NCBI RefSeq assembly: GCF_009363615.1
Contig: NZ_CP045384.1
Span: 866,501-930,500 of the forward strand
Direction: 5' to 3'
DNA length: 64,000 bases
Source: Ruegeria sp. THAF33
GTDB lineage: Bacteria > Pseudomonadota > Alphaproteobacteria > Rhodobacterales > Rhodobacteraceae
Part shown: positions 1-9,346 of the stretch, piece by piece
Numbering within the stretch: the first letter of the stretch is position 1
Layout: every line of letters begins with the position of its first letter
The notes under the pieces: model-generated
Databases searched by the model: none
Told to the model about the DNA's origin: nothing
What the model saw: only the letters and a program-made list of their open reading frames with translations
Translations under genes and position numbers: made by a program

Positions 1-1744
1 GGCAACCTGTCGACGACGACGGCCAGTTTGAAGGCCGCCACCGGGCCGATCTTTTCCCGCACCATCTTGACGACTTCCTGAACCACGTCGCCATGATCCC
101 GATCAGCACCGGCATTCAGGCACAGGAACCCAACGGGCATCTGACCCTTTAGCTGATCCGATACACCGATCACCGCGCATTCGGCCACATCCGGGTGAGC
201 GGCAAGCACTTCTTCCATCCCCCCGGTCGACAGACGGTGACCCGCGACGTTGATGACATCATCGGTGCGGGCCATGATGTAAAGATATCCGTCCTCGTCG
301 ATCATGCCGGCATCGCCGGTTTCATAATACCCGGGGAAATGTTCAAGATAGGATTTCCTGAACCGTTCCTCGGCGTTCCACAAGGTCGGCAGGGTGCCCG
401 GAGGCAATGGCAGTTTGACCGCGATGGCCCCCAGTTCGCCGGCTTTCATCGGGTGGCCGCCTTCGTCGAGAATTTGCACGTCATAGCCGGGCATCGGTTT
501 CGCGGGCGAACCCAGCTTGATCGGAAGCTCTTCGATGCCCAGCGGATTTCCGGCGATGGCCCATCCGGTTTCTGTCTGCCACCAATGGTCGATCACCGGA
601 ACCTTCAGCGCATCCTGCGCCCAGATGATGGTGTCGGGGTCAGCCCGTTCCCCCGCAAGATACAGTGCCCGCAGATGAGACAGATCATACTTGGCGATCA
701 ATTCGCCTTTGGGGTCTTCTCGTTTCACGGCACGGATCGCCGTAGGGGCGGTGAAGAAGCTTTTCACCTTATGTTCAGAGATCACGCGCCAGAAGGTTCC
801 CGCATCAGGGGTGCCGACTGGTTTGCCTTCGAACACAATCGTCGTGTTGCCGTGGATCAGGGGGGCATAGCAGATATAGGAATGTCCGACGACCCAACCC
901 ACATCGGACGCCGCCCAGAATACATCACCGGGATCAACGTCATAGATGTTCTTCATGGTCCAGTTCAGTGCCACCAGATGCCCGGCAGTGGGGCGCACGA
1001 CGCCCTTGGGCGCCCCCGTGGTGCCCGAAGTGTACAGGATGTACGCCGGATCGTTTCCGTCGACGGGAACACATTCCGCCGGTTCGACACCGTACTGGAA
1101 CCCGTGCCAGTTGTAGTCACGCCCTTCGATCAACTGCGCAACTTCCTGTTCGCGCTGAAAGATGACGCAGAAATCCGGCTTGTGCTCGGCAAGTTCGATG
1201 GCGCCGTCCAGAAGCGGCTTGTAGTGCACGACCCGGCCAGGTTCCATACCACAGGACGCCGCAATGACGGCTTTGGGTTTGGCGTCGTCGATACGGACTG
1301 CCAGTTCGTTGCTGGCAAATCCGCCGAACACAACGGAATGCACAGCGCCCAGACGTGCGCAGGCCAGCATCGCCTCAAGCGCCTCGGGGATCATCGGCAT
1401 GTAGATGATGACGCGGTCACCTTTCTCAATACCTTTTGCCCGCAGCGCACCGGCCAGATTGGCCACGCGGTTGCGCAGCTCGACATATGAAATCTCGCGC
1501 TTGGTATGGGTGATCGGGCTGTCATAGATGATGGCGGTCTGCTCGCCGCGCCCGTTTTCCACGTGGCGATCCACGGCGTTCCAGCAGGTATTGACCCGTG
1601 CGTCGCTGAACCATTCATACAAAGGCGCGTTGTCGTCGAACAGAGCTTTGCTGGGTTCCTTGACCCAATCGATCCCCTTGGCGGCGTCCATCCAGAACGC
1701 TTCGGGGTTTTTCTTCCAACTGTTATAAACGTCCTGATACGCCA
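1..1744 (-). CDS. prpE: Propionyl-CoA synthetase PrpE (3' end outside window)
   Basis: Acyl-adenylate-forming enzyme that activates propionate (and more weakly acetate) to the CoA thioester. About 581 codons are visible from an ATG at 1744, preceded by a good ribosome site (GAGGAGGACGAG). The N-terminus (NSWKKNPEAFWMDAAKGIDW) is that of the PrpE/ACS family. The AMP-binding loop YTSGTTGAPKG and the later motif YETGDAG are present, and the C-terminal lid is entered before the window edge. Full PrpE proteins are about 630 residues, so roughly 50 residues are missing. The length and the PLYEWFSDARVNTCWNAVDRH segment favour PrpE over plain acetyl-CoA synthetase. The upstream gap carries TTGCAAA repeats suggesting control by a short-chain acyl-CoA regulator. 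Confidence 0.93.
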
Positions 1745-1830
1745 TCTCGTCCTCCTCACAACGACTTGGTCTTTGTGTTAGGACCCAGAAAACTATCGGG
1801 CAAGCGCGTCAAATGACGACGCGTCAGTTT

Positions 1831-1953
1831 ATCGCAAAATATTTGCAGTAATTCGCGCAACAGCTTGCAAATTTTTGCAAACTTCTTTTCCAGCATTGGA
1901 TTTTCTGCGCCAAATAGGCCATTTTGCAAACTTGCAAATTCAACCGTGCAAAA
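1831..1953. promoter_or_regulatory. Cluster of TTGCAAA half-sites (ScfR/PccR-like operators)
   Basis: The 367-base gap between prpE and maeB holds four exact TTGCAAA copies as two close pairs, at 1865-1871/1875-1881 and 1924-1930/1932-1938. It also has an inverted GCAAAATATTTGC at 1834-1846 and a TGCAAAA at 1947-1953. They lie about 90-210 bases upstream of the prpE start. TTTGCAAA-type repeats are the reported target of the ScfR-family regulator PccR of propionyl-CoA metabolism in Rhodobacter; that assignment here is inference. The rest of the gap shows only the hairpin after maeB. Confidence 0.55.
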
Positions 1954-2066
1954 GATCACGTCCGAGGCGACTCGGCGCAATGCCAATTCGCCCTTCTTCC
2001 GCGTGCCCTATGGCTCCCACGGAGATGCAACGGCATATAGCAGTCAAAAGGTGAGAATTGTGTTAA

Positions 2067-2093
2067 CCGCACCCCCGTAGGGGATGCGGTTTT
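2067..2093 (-). terminator. Hairpin downstream of maeB
   Basis: CCGCACCCC (2067-2075) pairs with GGGGATGCGG (2080-2089) around a CGTA loop with one bulged A. It sits about 20 bases past the maeB stop. The T-run (2090-2093) is on the plus-strand side; read leftward the hairpin is followed only by TTAACA, so it is a weak intrinsic terminator for maeB or mainly a transcript-end stabiliser. Confidence 0.4.
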
Positions 2094-2111
2094 GGGCGTC
2101 GGGCGGCCGGC

Positions 2112-4385
2112 TTACCCGTAATGCGCCACCGGGGTCCCCGCGATGGCAGCCATGTTCAGCAATCCGCGTGCGGTAATGGATGGGGTGACGATGTGCGCCT
2201 TGTTGCCCATTCCCATCAGAATGGGGCCAACTTCGATCCCGTCCGCTTTCATTTTCAGGATATTGCGCACGCCGCTGGCCGCATCCGCATGAGCAAAGAT
2301 CAGCACATTTGCCGCGCCCTGTAGGCGAGAACCCGGAAAAATCCGCGCCCGAAGATCCGCATCAAGGGCCGCATCCAGGTTCATTTCGCCTTCATAGACA
2401 AAGTCGCGCGGTTTCTGGTCCAAGATGTCCAATGCAGCGCGCAGGCGTTTTCCCGATCCTTCCGCCTGATTGCCGAATTGCGATTGCGAACAGAATGCGA
2501 TCTTGGGTTCGATCCCAAATCGGCGAACATGCCGCGCGGCGCCAATGGTGGATTCCGCCAGTTCTTCGGGCGTCGGCAATTGCCGGACATGCGTATCGGC
2601 GATGAACAGGGGGCCGTCTTCCAAAATCATCAGCGACAACGCGCCGTGCGGACGCAGGTTGCCATCGTCAAGCACCTGTTCAACATAGTTCAGATGCCAG
2701 CGATATTCGCCGAACGTGCCGCAGATCAGACTGTCGGCCTCGCCCCGATGCACCATGATCGCGCCGATGGCGGTTGTATTTGTGCGCATGATCGCCTTGG
2801 CCAGATCCGGGGTCACACCTCGGCGCTGCATGATCTGATGATACGAGCTCCAGTAATCGTAGTAACGCGGATCGTTTTCCGGGTTCACGATCTGGCAGTC
2901 TGTGCCCGGGCGAATGGTCAGGCCCAGTTTTTCGCATCGGGATTCGATGACTTCGGGACGTCCGATCAGGATCGGCGTTTCCGTCGTTTCCTCAAGAATA
3001 GCCTGTGCAGCCCGCAGCACCCTTTCATCTTCGCCTTCGGCAAATACGATGCGACGGGATGCGACGGCTGCGGCCTCGAATACGGGGCGCATCAAAAGCG
3101 CCGACTTGAAAACAGACTGGTTGAGTTTTTCCTTATAGGCCTCAAGATCTTTAATGGGGCGCTTAGCGACGCCGCTTTCCATGGCTGCCTTGGCAACGGA
3201 AGATGAGACGACACCCACCAAACGCGGATCAAAAGGTTTCGGAATCAGGTAATCCGGCCCAAAGGTCAGTTGCTCGCCCTTGTAGGCGGCTGCCGCCTCG
3301 GCGCTTGTTGTCGCGCGGGCCATTTCCGCAATGCCGTCAACGCAGGCGATCTGCATTGCGTCATTGATCTCGGTCGCGCCCACATCCAGAGCACCCCGGA
3401 AGATAAACGGAAAGCACAATACGTTGTTGACCTGATTGGGAAAATCGCTGCGCCCCGTGGCGATGATTGCGTCCGGTGCAACCTCACGCGCGGCCTGAGG
3501 CAGAATTTCTGGCGTTGGGTTGGCCAGTGCGAAGATGATGGGACGATCGGCCATTTTCTGAACCATTTCAGGCTTCAGGACATTCGGGCCACTAAGGCCC
3601 AGAAACAGATCCGCATCGCCGATTACATCATCCAGAGTCCGCAATTCCGTTTTCTGCGCAAACTGCGACTTGTGCGGGTTCATATCCTCGGCGCGCCCCT
3701 CGTAGACGAGCCCGTGAATATCGCACAGCCAGATGTTTTCCTGTTTCACACCCAGTTTCACCAGCATGTTCAGGCAGGCAATCCCAGCAGCCCCGCCGCC
3801 GGTTGATACGACTTTGATGTCCGCAAAGGATTTCCCCGCCACATGCAAAGCGTTCTTGGCCGCAGCCCCGACGACAATTGCGGTTCCGTGCTGATCGTCG
3901 TGAAAAACGGGAATGTTCATACGCTCGCGGCACAGCTTTTCGACAATGAAACAATCCGGTGCCTTGATGTCTTCCAGGTTGATGGCCCCGAATGTCGGTT
4001 CCAGCGCGCAGACGATATCCGCCAACTTTTCCGGATCAGACTGGTCTACTTCGATATCAAAACAGTCAATGCCAGCGAATTTCTTGAACAGGACGGCTTT
4101 GCCCTCCATCACCGGTTTCGAGGCTAGCGCTCCGATATTGCCCAGACCAAGAACCGCGGTGCCGTTGGATACCACGGCGACAAGGTTGCCGCGCGCCGTG
4201 TACTTTTCCGCGTTTGCGGCGTCGGCTTTGATTTCAAGGCTGGCCTCGGCCACGCCGGGCGAATAGGCGCGCGCCAGATCGCGACCGTTGGCCATCGGTT
4301 TCGTGGCCTTGATCTCAAGTTTTCCGGGTTTCGGATGGGCGTGATAGTCAAGCGCGGCCTGTCGCAGGCTGGGGGTGTCAGACAT
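2112..4385 (-). CDS. maeB: NADP-dependent malic enzyme with phosphotransacetylase-like domain
   Basis: Oxidative decarboxylation of malate to pyruvate, producing NADPH. At 757 residues it is the long MaeB form. Residues 1-430 are the malic enzyme half, with [10 protein letters not shown] near 161-170 and a Rossmann glycine motif STGGGAAG near 194-201. From about 440 onward comes the PTA-like half ([17 protein letters not shown]), which in this family is usually regulatory (acetyl-CoA sensing) and not a working phosphotransacetylase. The ATG at 4385 gives the usual MaeB N-terminus. It runs in the same direction as prpE, about 370 bases upstream of it. A role in balancing C3/C4 pools during growth on acetate or propionate is inferred from this placement. 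Confidence 0.95.
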   Translation of the reverse strand: MSDTPSLRQAALDYHAHPKPGKLEIKATKPMANGRDLARAYSPGVAEASLEIKADAANAEKYTARGNLVAVVSNGTAVLGLGNIGALASKPVMEGKAVLFKKFAGIDCFDIEVDQSDPEKLADIVCALEPTFGAINLEDIKAPDCFIVEKLCRERMNIPVFHDDQHGTAIVVGAAAKNALHVAGKSFADIKVVSTGGGAAGIACLNMLVKLGVKQENIWLCDIHGLVYEGRAEDMNPHKSQFAQKTELRTLDDVIGDADLFLGLSGPNVLKPEMVQKMADRPIIFALANPTPEILPQAAREVAPDAIIATGRSDFPNQVNNVLCFPFIFRGALDVGATEINDAMQIACVDGIAEMARATTSAEAAAAYKGEQLTFGPDYLIPKPFDPRLVGVVSSSVAKAAMESGVAKRPIKDLEAYKEKLNQSVFKSALLMRPVFEAAAVASRRIVFAEGEDERVLRAAQAILEETTETPILIGRPEVIESRCEKLGLTIRPGTDCQIVNPENDPRYYDYWSSYHQIMQRRGVTPDLAKAIMRTNTTAIGAIMVHRGEADSLICGTFGEYRWHLNYVEQVLDDGNLRPHGALSLMILEDGPLFIADTHVRQLPTPEELAESTIGAARHVRRFGIEPKIAFCSQSQFGNQAEGSGKRLRAALDILDQKPRDFVYEGEMNLDAALDADLRARIFPGSRLQGAANVLIFAHADAASGVRNILKMKADGIEVGPILMGMGNKAHIVTPSITARGLLNMAAIAGTPVAHYG

Positions 4386-4570
4386 TGAAGTTTCAGTTCC
4401 CTCTTAGAATTTGATTTAACATTAAACTATTCGTCCAAGCTTGGCTACGTTGCGTAATTTTGCCGACGTGGCGCAGTTGCACACCCGAAATGGGTTGAAT
4501 TTTGACATATTTTTTTTACATCTAGGCAACTTTGCAAAACGAACAAACACTCAGGCAAGACGAAGCAGTA

Positions 4571-5275
4571 ATGACTTTCAAGGCAAATGATCAGGTCGAT
4601 GGCCTGTTCTCCGGTTCTGTGGCGGATACCGGAGTTGTGCGGCTCACCCTTTGGTTTGCGGTGCTGTCAAGTGTTGTGCTTCTTGGTGCTGTTGGCATCT
4701 GGCCAGAACAGGCACTGGTTTTCAATCAGGAAGGCGGGTTGTTTGAAACAATTTCCGCGGCGTGTTTGTTTGCAGCGGGTGTGGCCGCTTTGTGGCGATA
4801 TCCGGGTGTCACCCGGCTGTATATCGGGCTGACATTCCTGTTGTTGGCCGAGCGAGAGCTGGAAGCAGGCGTTTATCCTGAAGGCAGCTTGCCGTTCATG
4901 ATCCTTGACGGGCTGGATTCGGTGCTGGACGTCACTCTGGTCAGGGTCTTGCTGGCCTGCGTTGTCCTGGGCGGTTTCATCTGGCATGGGATCCCGACGG
5001 GATGGCGTGCTGTCAAGCGGTGCGCGCCTTATATGATCGTGTTCATTGCGGCCGGCTGTCTTGCCGTCATCGCTCAGCTTCTTGAAGAATTCGCCGGGCT
5101 GCACGGCGAAGCTTTGTCGTCAGTTATGAAGACGCGGCTTTTCGTGATGGAAGAAACGCTCGAGATGTTCTTTTCGATTGGCATTTTGGCCTCTGTTCTG
5201 ATCGGATGGTCAAAATCGCATTCTGACGAGACATCTCATGACAAAGACATCCGAGCCTTCCCGGACCCAAGCTGA
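4571..5275 (+). CDS. Unrecognised multi-pass membrane protein
   Basis: I do not recognise this family. From the ATG at 4571 it is 234 residues; an in-frame TTG at 4532 would add 13 residues but has no better ribosome site. About five hydrophobic segments are visible: roughly 24-43, 56-72, 79-92, 122-137 and 150-170, then another near the C-terminus ending in SIGILASVLIGW. Acidic residues sit at membrane edges (AERELEAG, LLEEFAGLHGE, MEETLEMFF), a pattern that suggests metal or proton handling but proves nothing. Its 3' end overlaps the cupin gene start by 38 bases, so the two are probably translated together. One TTTGCAAA lies at 4531-4538 upstream. Confidence 0.75.
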   Translation: MTFKANDQVDGLFSGSVADTGVVRLTLWFAVLSSVVLLGAVGIWPEQALVFNQEGGLFETISAACLFAAGVAALWRYPGVTRLYIGLTFLLLAERELEAGVYPEGSLPFMILDGLDSVLDVTLVRVLLACVVLGGFIWHGIPTGWRAVKRCAPYMIVFIAAGCLAVIAQLLEEFAGLHGEALSSVMKTRLFVMEETLEMFFSIGILASVLIGWSKSHSDETSHDKDIRAFPDPS

Positions 5276-6341
5276 ATTTCGTTTGCCTACCCAGGAAATT
5301 CGAAACGACATCCCCTTTTATACCAAGGTGTTGGGGATGCAGATGGACATGATCTATCCCGCGGACGATCCGCGCGTCGCAGTGTTTTCAGGGCACGGTC
5401 TGCGGCTGCGGATTGAAAAAGACGCGCCCGAAGGTCCGGGAACATTGCGCATCCTGACAGATGACCCGGAAAGCTTTGCAGATGGCCAACGCGTTCTTGT
5501 CGCGCCGAATGGGACCCGGATCGAAATCGAAGAGCGTAACCCGCCGCTGGTGATGCCTGAAACGGTTCATTCCTTCGTGGTGCGCAGGCTCAAGGATCAG
5601 GCGCCCTGGATCATCGGCCGGGCGGGGATGCACTATCGCGATCTGGTGCCGGATCGTCTGGGCGGATCGATCATCGCCAGCCATATCCGCATCCCGGACG
5701 GGGGCCCGGTGCCCGATATGGTGCATTTTCACAAAGTCGGTTTCCAGCTGATATTCTGCATTCATGGCTGGGTGGATGTCGTCTACGAGGATCAGGGAGA
5801 AAAAATGCGCCTGACCTCAGGGGATTGCTTTATCCAGCCGCCGGAAATTCGTCACCGCGTGCTCGAGGCGTCAGACAATGTTCAGGTTATCGAGATAGGT
5901 GTGCCAGCGGAGCATGTCACGGAAATCGACCATGACATGCAGCTTCCCACGCCGCATTTTCGCCCGGACCGTGAATGGCAAGGGCAACGCTTTGTCTACA
6001 ACCAGGCCAAGGATGCTGAATGGGTGCCATTCCGTCTTCCAGGTTACATCTGCCGCGATACGACAATTGCCGAGAACACCAAAGGGGTCGCCGGCGTCCA
6101 GGTCGTCCGCAAAGGGCAGGGCGATACCGAATGGGCCAGTCATGATACGGACATTCACTTTACCTTCGTGATGGACGGGGCGGTTACACTGGAAGGCGAG
6201 GGGCGCGAGCCCTACCGGCTGGAGCAAGGAGACGCCTTTGTCATCCCGCCCGGGATGCGCACGCGCTTGTCCTCGCCCTCGGACAACATCGAGTTGCTGG
6301 AAGTCACCTTGCCCGGTACGTTCACGACAACACTGGGTTGA
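5238..6341 (+). CDS. VOC-like plus double-cupin protein
   Basis: Soluble 367-residue protein of unknown substrate. Residues about 15-110 resemble half of a glyoxalase/VOC domain (IPFYTKVLGMQMDMIY, then VFSGHGLRLRIE). Residues about 145-225 form a cupin with a plausible metal site, HFH at 163-165 and His206 (PPEIRHRV). Residues about 285-365 form a second cupin (DIHFTFVMDGAVTLEGEG, then GDAFVIPPGMRTRLSS) in which the usual His pair is lost. So one metal centre is likely, and a dioxygenase or sensor role is possible. The start lies inside the end of the membrane protein gene. A terminator follows the stop. Confidence 0.8.
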   Translation: MTKTSEPSRTQAEFRLPTQEIRNDIPFYTKVLGMQMDMIYPADDPRVAVFSGHGLRLRIEKDAPEGPGTLRILTDDPESFADGQRVLVAPNGTRIEIEERNPPLVMPETVHSFVVRRLKDQAPWIIGRAGMHYRDLVPDRLGGSIIASHIRIPDGGPVPDMVHFHKVGFQLIFCIHGWVDVVYEDQGEKMRLTSGDCFIQPPEIRHRVLEASDNVQVIEIGVPAEHVTEIDHDMQLPTPHFRPDREWQGQRFVYNQAKDAEWVPFRLPGYICRDTTIAENTKGVAGVQVVRKGQGDTEWASHDTDIHFTFVMDGAVTLEGEGREPYRLEQGDAFVIPPGMRTRLSSPSDNIELLEVTLPGTFTTTLG

Positions 6342-6353
6342 CTGAAAAACATT

Positions 6354-6383
6354 GGCTGGGGGCTTCAATTCCTCGGCCTTTTT
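6354..6383 (+). terminator. Intrinsic terminator after the cupin gene
   Basis: GGCTGGGG (6354-6361) pairs with CCTCGGCC (6371-6378), including two G-T wobbles, around a 9-base loop and followed directly by TTTTT (6379-6383). It lies 13 bases after the cupin stop and separates that unit from the cdd-deo operon. Confidence 0.65.
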
Positions 6384-6433
6384 ACGTAACGATCCAAATT
6401 TCTGACCAGATGATCAAAAAACGGGGAATCGCC

Positions 6434-6826
6434 ATGTCGCTCAAAGACGCTGCCTTGTCAGTCCGCGAAAACGCCTATGCGCCTTATTCGAATTTCAAGG
6501 TTGGCGCAGCGCTTCGGGCTTCGACGGGTCAGATCTTTTCCGGGTGCAACGTTGAAAACGTGGCCTATCCCGAAGGCACTTGTGCCGAGGCCGGCGCAAT
6601 CGCCGCGATGGTCGCCGCAGGAGAGCAGGAACTGACCGAGGTCTATGTGGTCGCCTCCAGCCCTCAGCCTGTGCCGCCTTGCGGTGGGTGTCGCCAGAAA
6701 CTGGCCGAGTTTGGCAAGCGCGATGTGAAGGTTACCCTTGCAACCGTGGACGGCGCTGAATTCGAGACAACCATCGGGGATTTGTTGCCGGGCGCATTCG
6801 ACGCGTCACATATGGAGGATGTCTGA
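6434..6826 (+). CDS. cdd: Cytidine deaminase
   Basis: Hydrolytic deamination of cytidine and deoxycytidine to uridine and deoxyuridine, the entry step of the salvage operon that follows. 130 residues, the size of the small homotetrameric class. Zinc ligands and catalytic Glu are visible: Cys50-Ala-Glu52 (GTCAEAGAI), Cys83 and Cys86 (PPCGGCRQ). The start ATG at 6434 follows GGGGAATCGCC; a longer in-frame extension upstream runs through the terminator and is unlikely. The stop lies 4 bases before the deoA start. Confidence 0.96.
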   Translation: MSLKDAALSVRENAYAPYSNFKVGAALRASTGQIFSGCNVENVAYPEGTCAEAGAIAAMVAAGEQELTEVYVVASSPQPVPPCGGCRQKLAEFGKRDVKVTLATVDGAEFETTIGDLLPGAFDASHMEDV

Positions 6827-6830
6827 ACGC

Positions 6831-8138
6831 ATGGATGCCCGCTCGATCATAGCAAAACTACGCAGGCAGGAAGTGCCCGGGCGCGAGGAGCTGATCTGGT
6901 TTGCGCAGGGGCTTGCGGACGGAAGCGTCAGCGACGCGCAGGCCGGGGCATTCGCCATGGCTGTCTGCATGGGCGGATTGGGCCCTCGGGGGCGTGCGGA
7001 TCTGACGATTGCGATGCGCGACAGCGGTGACGTTCTGACCTGGGACGTGGACGGGCCCGTGATCGACAAGCACTCGACCGGAGGGGTCGGGGACAGCGTC
7101 AGTCTGATTCTTGCTCCGGCGTTGGCGGAATGTGGGGCGTATGTCCCAATGATCTCGGGCCGGGGTCTTGGGCATACCGGCGGAACGCTGGACAAGCTAG
7201 AGGCGATACCGGGGGTCAGCACTCAGATCGGGCAGGACCGTCTTGCGCAGATTTTACGCGAAACCGGCGCGGCCATCGTCGGGGCGACCGGCCAGATCGC
7301 GCCGGCAGACAAGCGCCTTTATGCGGTGCGGGATGTGACCGCGACGGTCGAGAGCCTGGATCTGATCACAGCGTCGATCCTGTCCAAAAAGCTGGCCGCC
7401 AGCCCGGACGCGCTGGTTCTGGATGTCAAAACCGGCAGCGGTGCTTTCATGAAAACGATGGAAGATGCCCGCAAATTGGCCACCGCATTGACCCAGACCG
7501 CAAACGCAGCAGGATGCCGCACGTCGGCGGTTATCACGGATATGAACCAACCATTGGCCCCGGCGTTGGGCAATGCCTTGGAAATCGCGGAAGTGATGAA
7601 GGTGCTGACCACGTCGAATGCGTCGCCTTTGGCAGACATTTCCGCCGAGCTGGGAGGCGTCCTGCTGACCGATGCGGGGCTCTGCGGAACGGTTGAGGAA
7701 GGGCGTGAGAAGATCTTTGAAATCATCCGTGACGGCCGCGCTGCCGAACGGTTCGGGCGCATGATGGCAGCGGTCGGTGGCCCGGTTCAGTTTGTCGATA
7801 CCTGGGCCCGGTTCCTGCCTGAGGCGAATGTCATCCAAGAGGTTCCGGCCCCGCGGGACGGCTTCATCTCGGCCGTTGACGGAGAAGCTCTGGGTCTTGC
7901 CGTGGTTGCGCTGGGCGGTGGCCGTCAGGTCGAAAGTGATGAGATCGACCCCGCCGTCGGCATATCCAGTATTCTTCGGCTTGGGGATCGCGTGTCAAAA
8001 GGCGCGCCGATTGCAGTGATCCACGCTGCTCGGGAAGATGCCGCGCGCCGAGCCGCAGAAACCGTGTTGAGCGCGATTGAGATCAGCGATACGGCTCCGA
8101 CGCTTCCGGATCTGATCCATGAAAGGATCAGCGTATGA
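6831..8138 (+). CDS. deoA: Thymidine phosphorylase
   Basis: Phosphorolysis of thymidine (and deoxyuridine) to the free base and 2-deoxyribose-1-phosphate, which DeoB then converts. 435 residues, close to E. coli DeoA (440). Family motifs: DKHSTGGVGDSVSLILAP for phosphate binding, SGRGLGHTGGTLDKLEAIPG, and DVKTGSGAFMK. GGAGG at 6814-6818 precedes two candidate ATGs (6819, 6831). The first has no spacing, so 6831 is preferred. It overlaps deoB by 4 bases (ATGA). Confidence 0.96.
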   Translation: MDARSIIAKLRRQEVPGREELIWFAQGLADGSVSDAQAGAFAMAVCMGGLGPRGRADLTIAMRDSGDVLTWDVDGPVIDKHSTGGVGDSVSLILAPALAECGAYVPMISGRGLGHTGGTLDKLEAIPGVSTQIGQDRLAQILRETGAAIVGATGQIAPADKRLYAVRDVTATVESLDLITASILSKKLAASPDALVLDVKTGSGAFMKTMEDARKLATALTQTANAAGCRTSAVITDMNQPLAPALGNALEIAEVMKVLTTSNASPLADISAELGGVLLTDAGLCGTVEEGREKIFEIIRDGRAAERFGRMMAAVGGPVQFVDTWARFLPEANVIQEVPAPRDGFISAVDGEALGLAVVALGGGRQVESDEIDPAVGISSILRLGDRVSKGAPIAVIHAAREDAARRAAETVLSAIEISDTAPTLPDLIHERISV

Positions 8139-9346
8139 GCCGCGCATTTCTAGCCGTCATGGATTCCGTCGGAATAGGCGGTGCGCCTGATGCCGATCGT
8201 TTTTTCAATGGCGACGTTCCGGATAGTGGGGCAAATACGCTGGCCCATATCGCGCAGGCCTGTGCCGAAGGGCGGGCCGAAGACGGGCGCTCGGGCCCCT
8301 TGAACCTGCCGAACCTCGACGCGCTGGGTTTGGGTGCGGCTGCGCGACTGGCGTCTGGGGACGCAACCCCCGGATTGAACGCCGAACCCAATGGGCTGTG
8401 GGGCTGCGCGCGCGAGCATTCGCCCGGCAAAGACACGCCCTCGGGCCACTGGGAACTGGCAGGTCTGCCGGTGCCGTGGGATTGGCACTATTTCCCGGAT
8501 ACGGTTCCGGCTTTCCCTGCGGACCTGAGCCGCGCAGCGGCCCAGGCCGCCGGGACCGAAGGCATCCTTGGCGATTGCCACGCCTCGGGCACGGCGATCA
8601 TCGCCGAACTGGGTGCCGAGCATATGCGAAGCGGCTGGCCGATCTGCTACACCTCAGCCGACAGTGTGTTTCAGATTGCAGCCCATGAAGAGAGTTTCGG
8701 ACTGGACCGTTTGCTGGGTATGTGCCGCGCCCTTGCACCGCGCTTGCACGAGATGAAAGTGGGCCGTGTCATTGCGCGCCCCTTTGTCGGCTCGCCAGAG
8801 GCGGGATTCGAACGGACAACCAACCGCAAGGATTTCGCCATTCTGCCGCCCGCACCGGTTCTGACCAATTGGGCGCAGGATGCCGGGCGGAAGGTGCACG
8901 CGGTGGGCAAGATCGGCGACATCTTTTCCATGCAGGGTATCGACACGCTGCGCAAAGGGTCGGACGCTGAACTCATGCGGCACCTTTCAGATCTGGTGGA
9001 TGACGCCGAAGAGGGCAGCCTGACTTTTGCCAACTTTGTTGAATTCGACAGCCTTTACGGCCACCGCCGCGATATCAGCGGCTATGCCCGAGCATTGGAA
9101 TGGTTCGATCACGAGATCGGCAAGATTCTGGCCAGGCTGCGCCCCGGCGACCTGTTGGTGTTGACCGCCGATCATGGCAATGATCCAAGCTGGACCGGGA
9201 CAGATCACACACGTGAACAGGTGCCGGTTCTGATTTCCGGGTCGGGCACGGGGCAGATCGGCCAGGTAGACTTTGCCGATATTGCCGCCAGCATCGCCCA
9301 TCACCTGAACATTCCGGCGCAAGGGCCGGGAAGGAACTTTCTATGA
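8135..9346 (+). CDS. deoB: Phosphopentomutase
   Basis: Interconverts (deoxy)ribose-1-phosphate and -5-phosphate, linking DeoA and nucleoside phosphorylases to central metabolism. 403 residues against about 407 in E. coli. An alkaline-phosphatase-superfamily metalloenzyme: the N-terminal metal site is MDSVGIGGAPDADRF, the phosphorylated Thr lies in GKDTPSGHWE, and C-terminal ligands are in TADHGNDPSWTGTDHTRE. The start overlaps the deoA stop and the stop overlaps the add start, both as ATGA. Confidence 0.97.
   Translation: MSRAFLAVMDSVGIGGAPDADRFFNGDVPDSGANTLAHIAQACAEGRAEDGRSGPLNLPNLDALGLGAAARLASGDATPGLNAEPNGLWGCAREHSPGKDTPSGHWELAGLPVPWDWHYFPDTVPAFPADLSRAAAQAAGTEGILGDCHASGTAIIAELGAEHMRSGWPICYTSADSVFQIAAHEESFGLDRLLGMCRALAPRLHEMKVGRVIARPFVGSPEAGFERTTNRKDFAILPPAPVLTNWAQDAGRKVHAVGKIGDIFSMQGIDTLRKGSDAELMRHLSDLVDDAEEGSLTFANFVEFDSLYGHRRDISGYARALEWFDHEIGKILARLRPGDLLVLTADHGNDPSWTGTDHTREQVPVLISGSGTGQIGQVDFADIAASIAHHLNIPAQGPGRNFL

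Noticed and set aside
195..1490. 431-codon open frame on the plus strand
   Set aside because: Fully antisense to prpE; composition follows the complement of real codons and no domain is recognisable.
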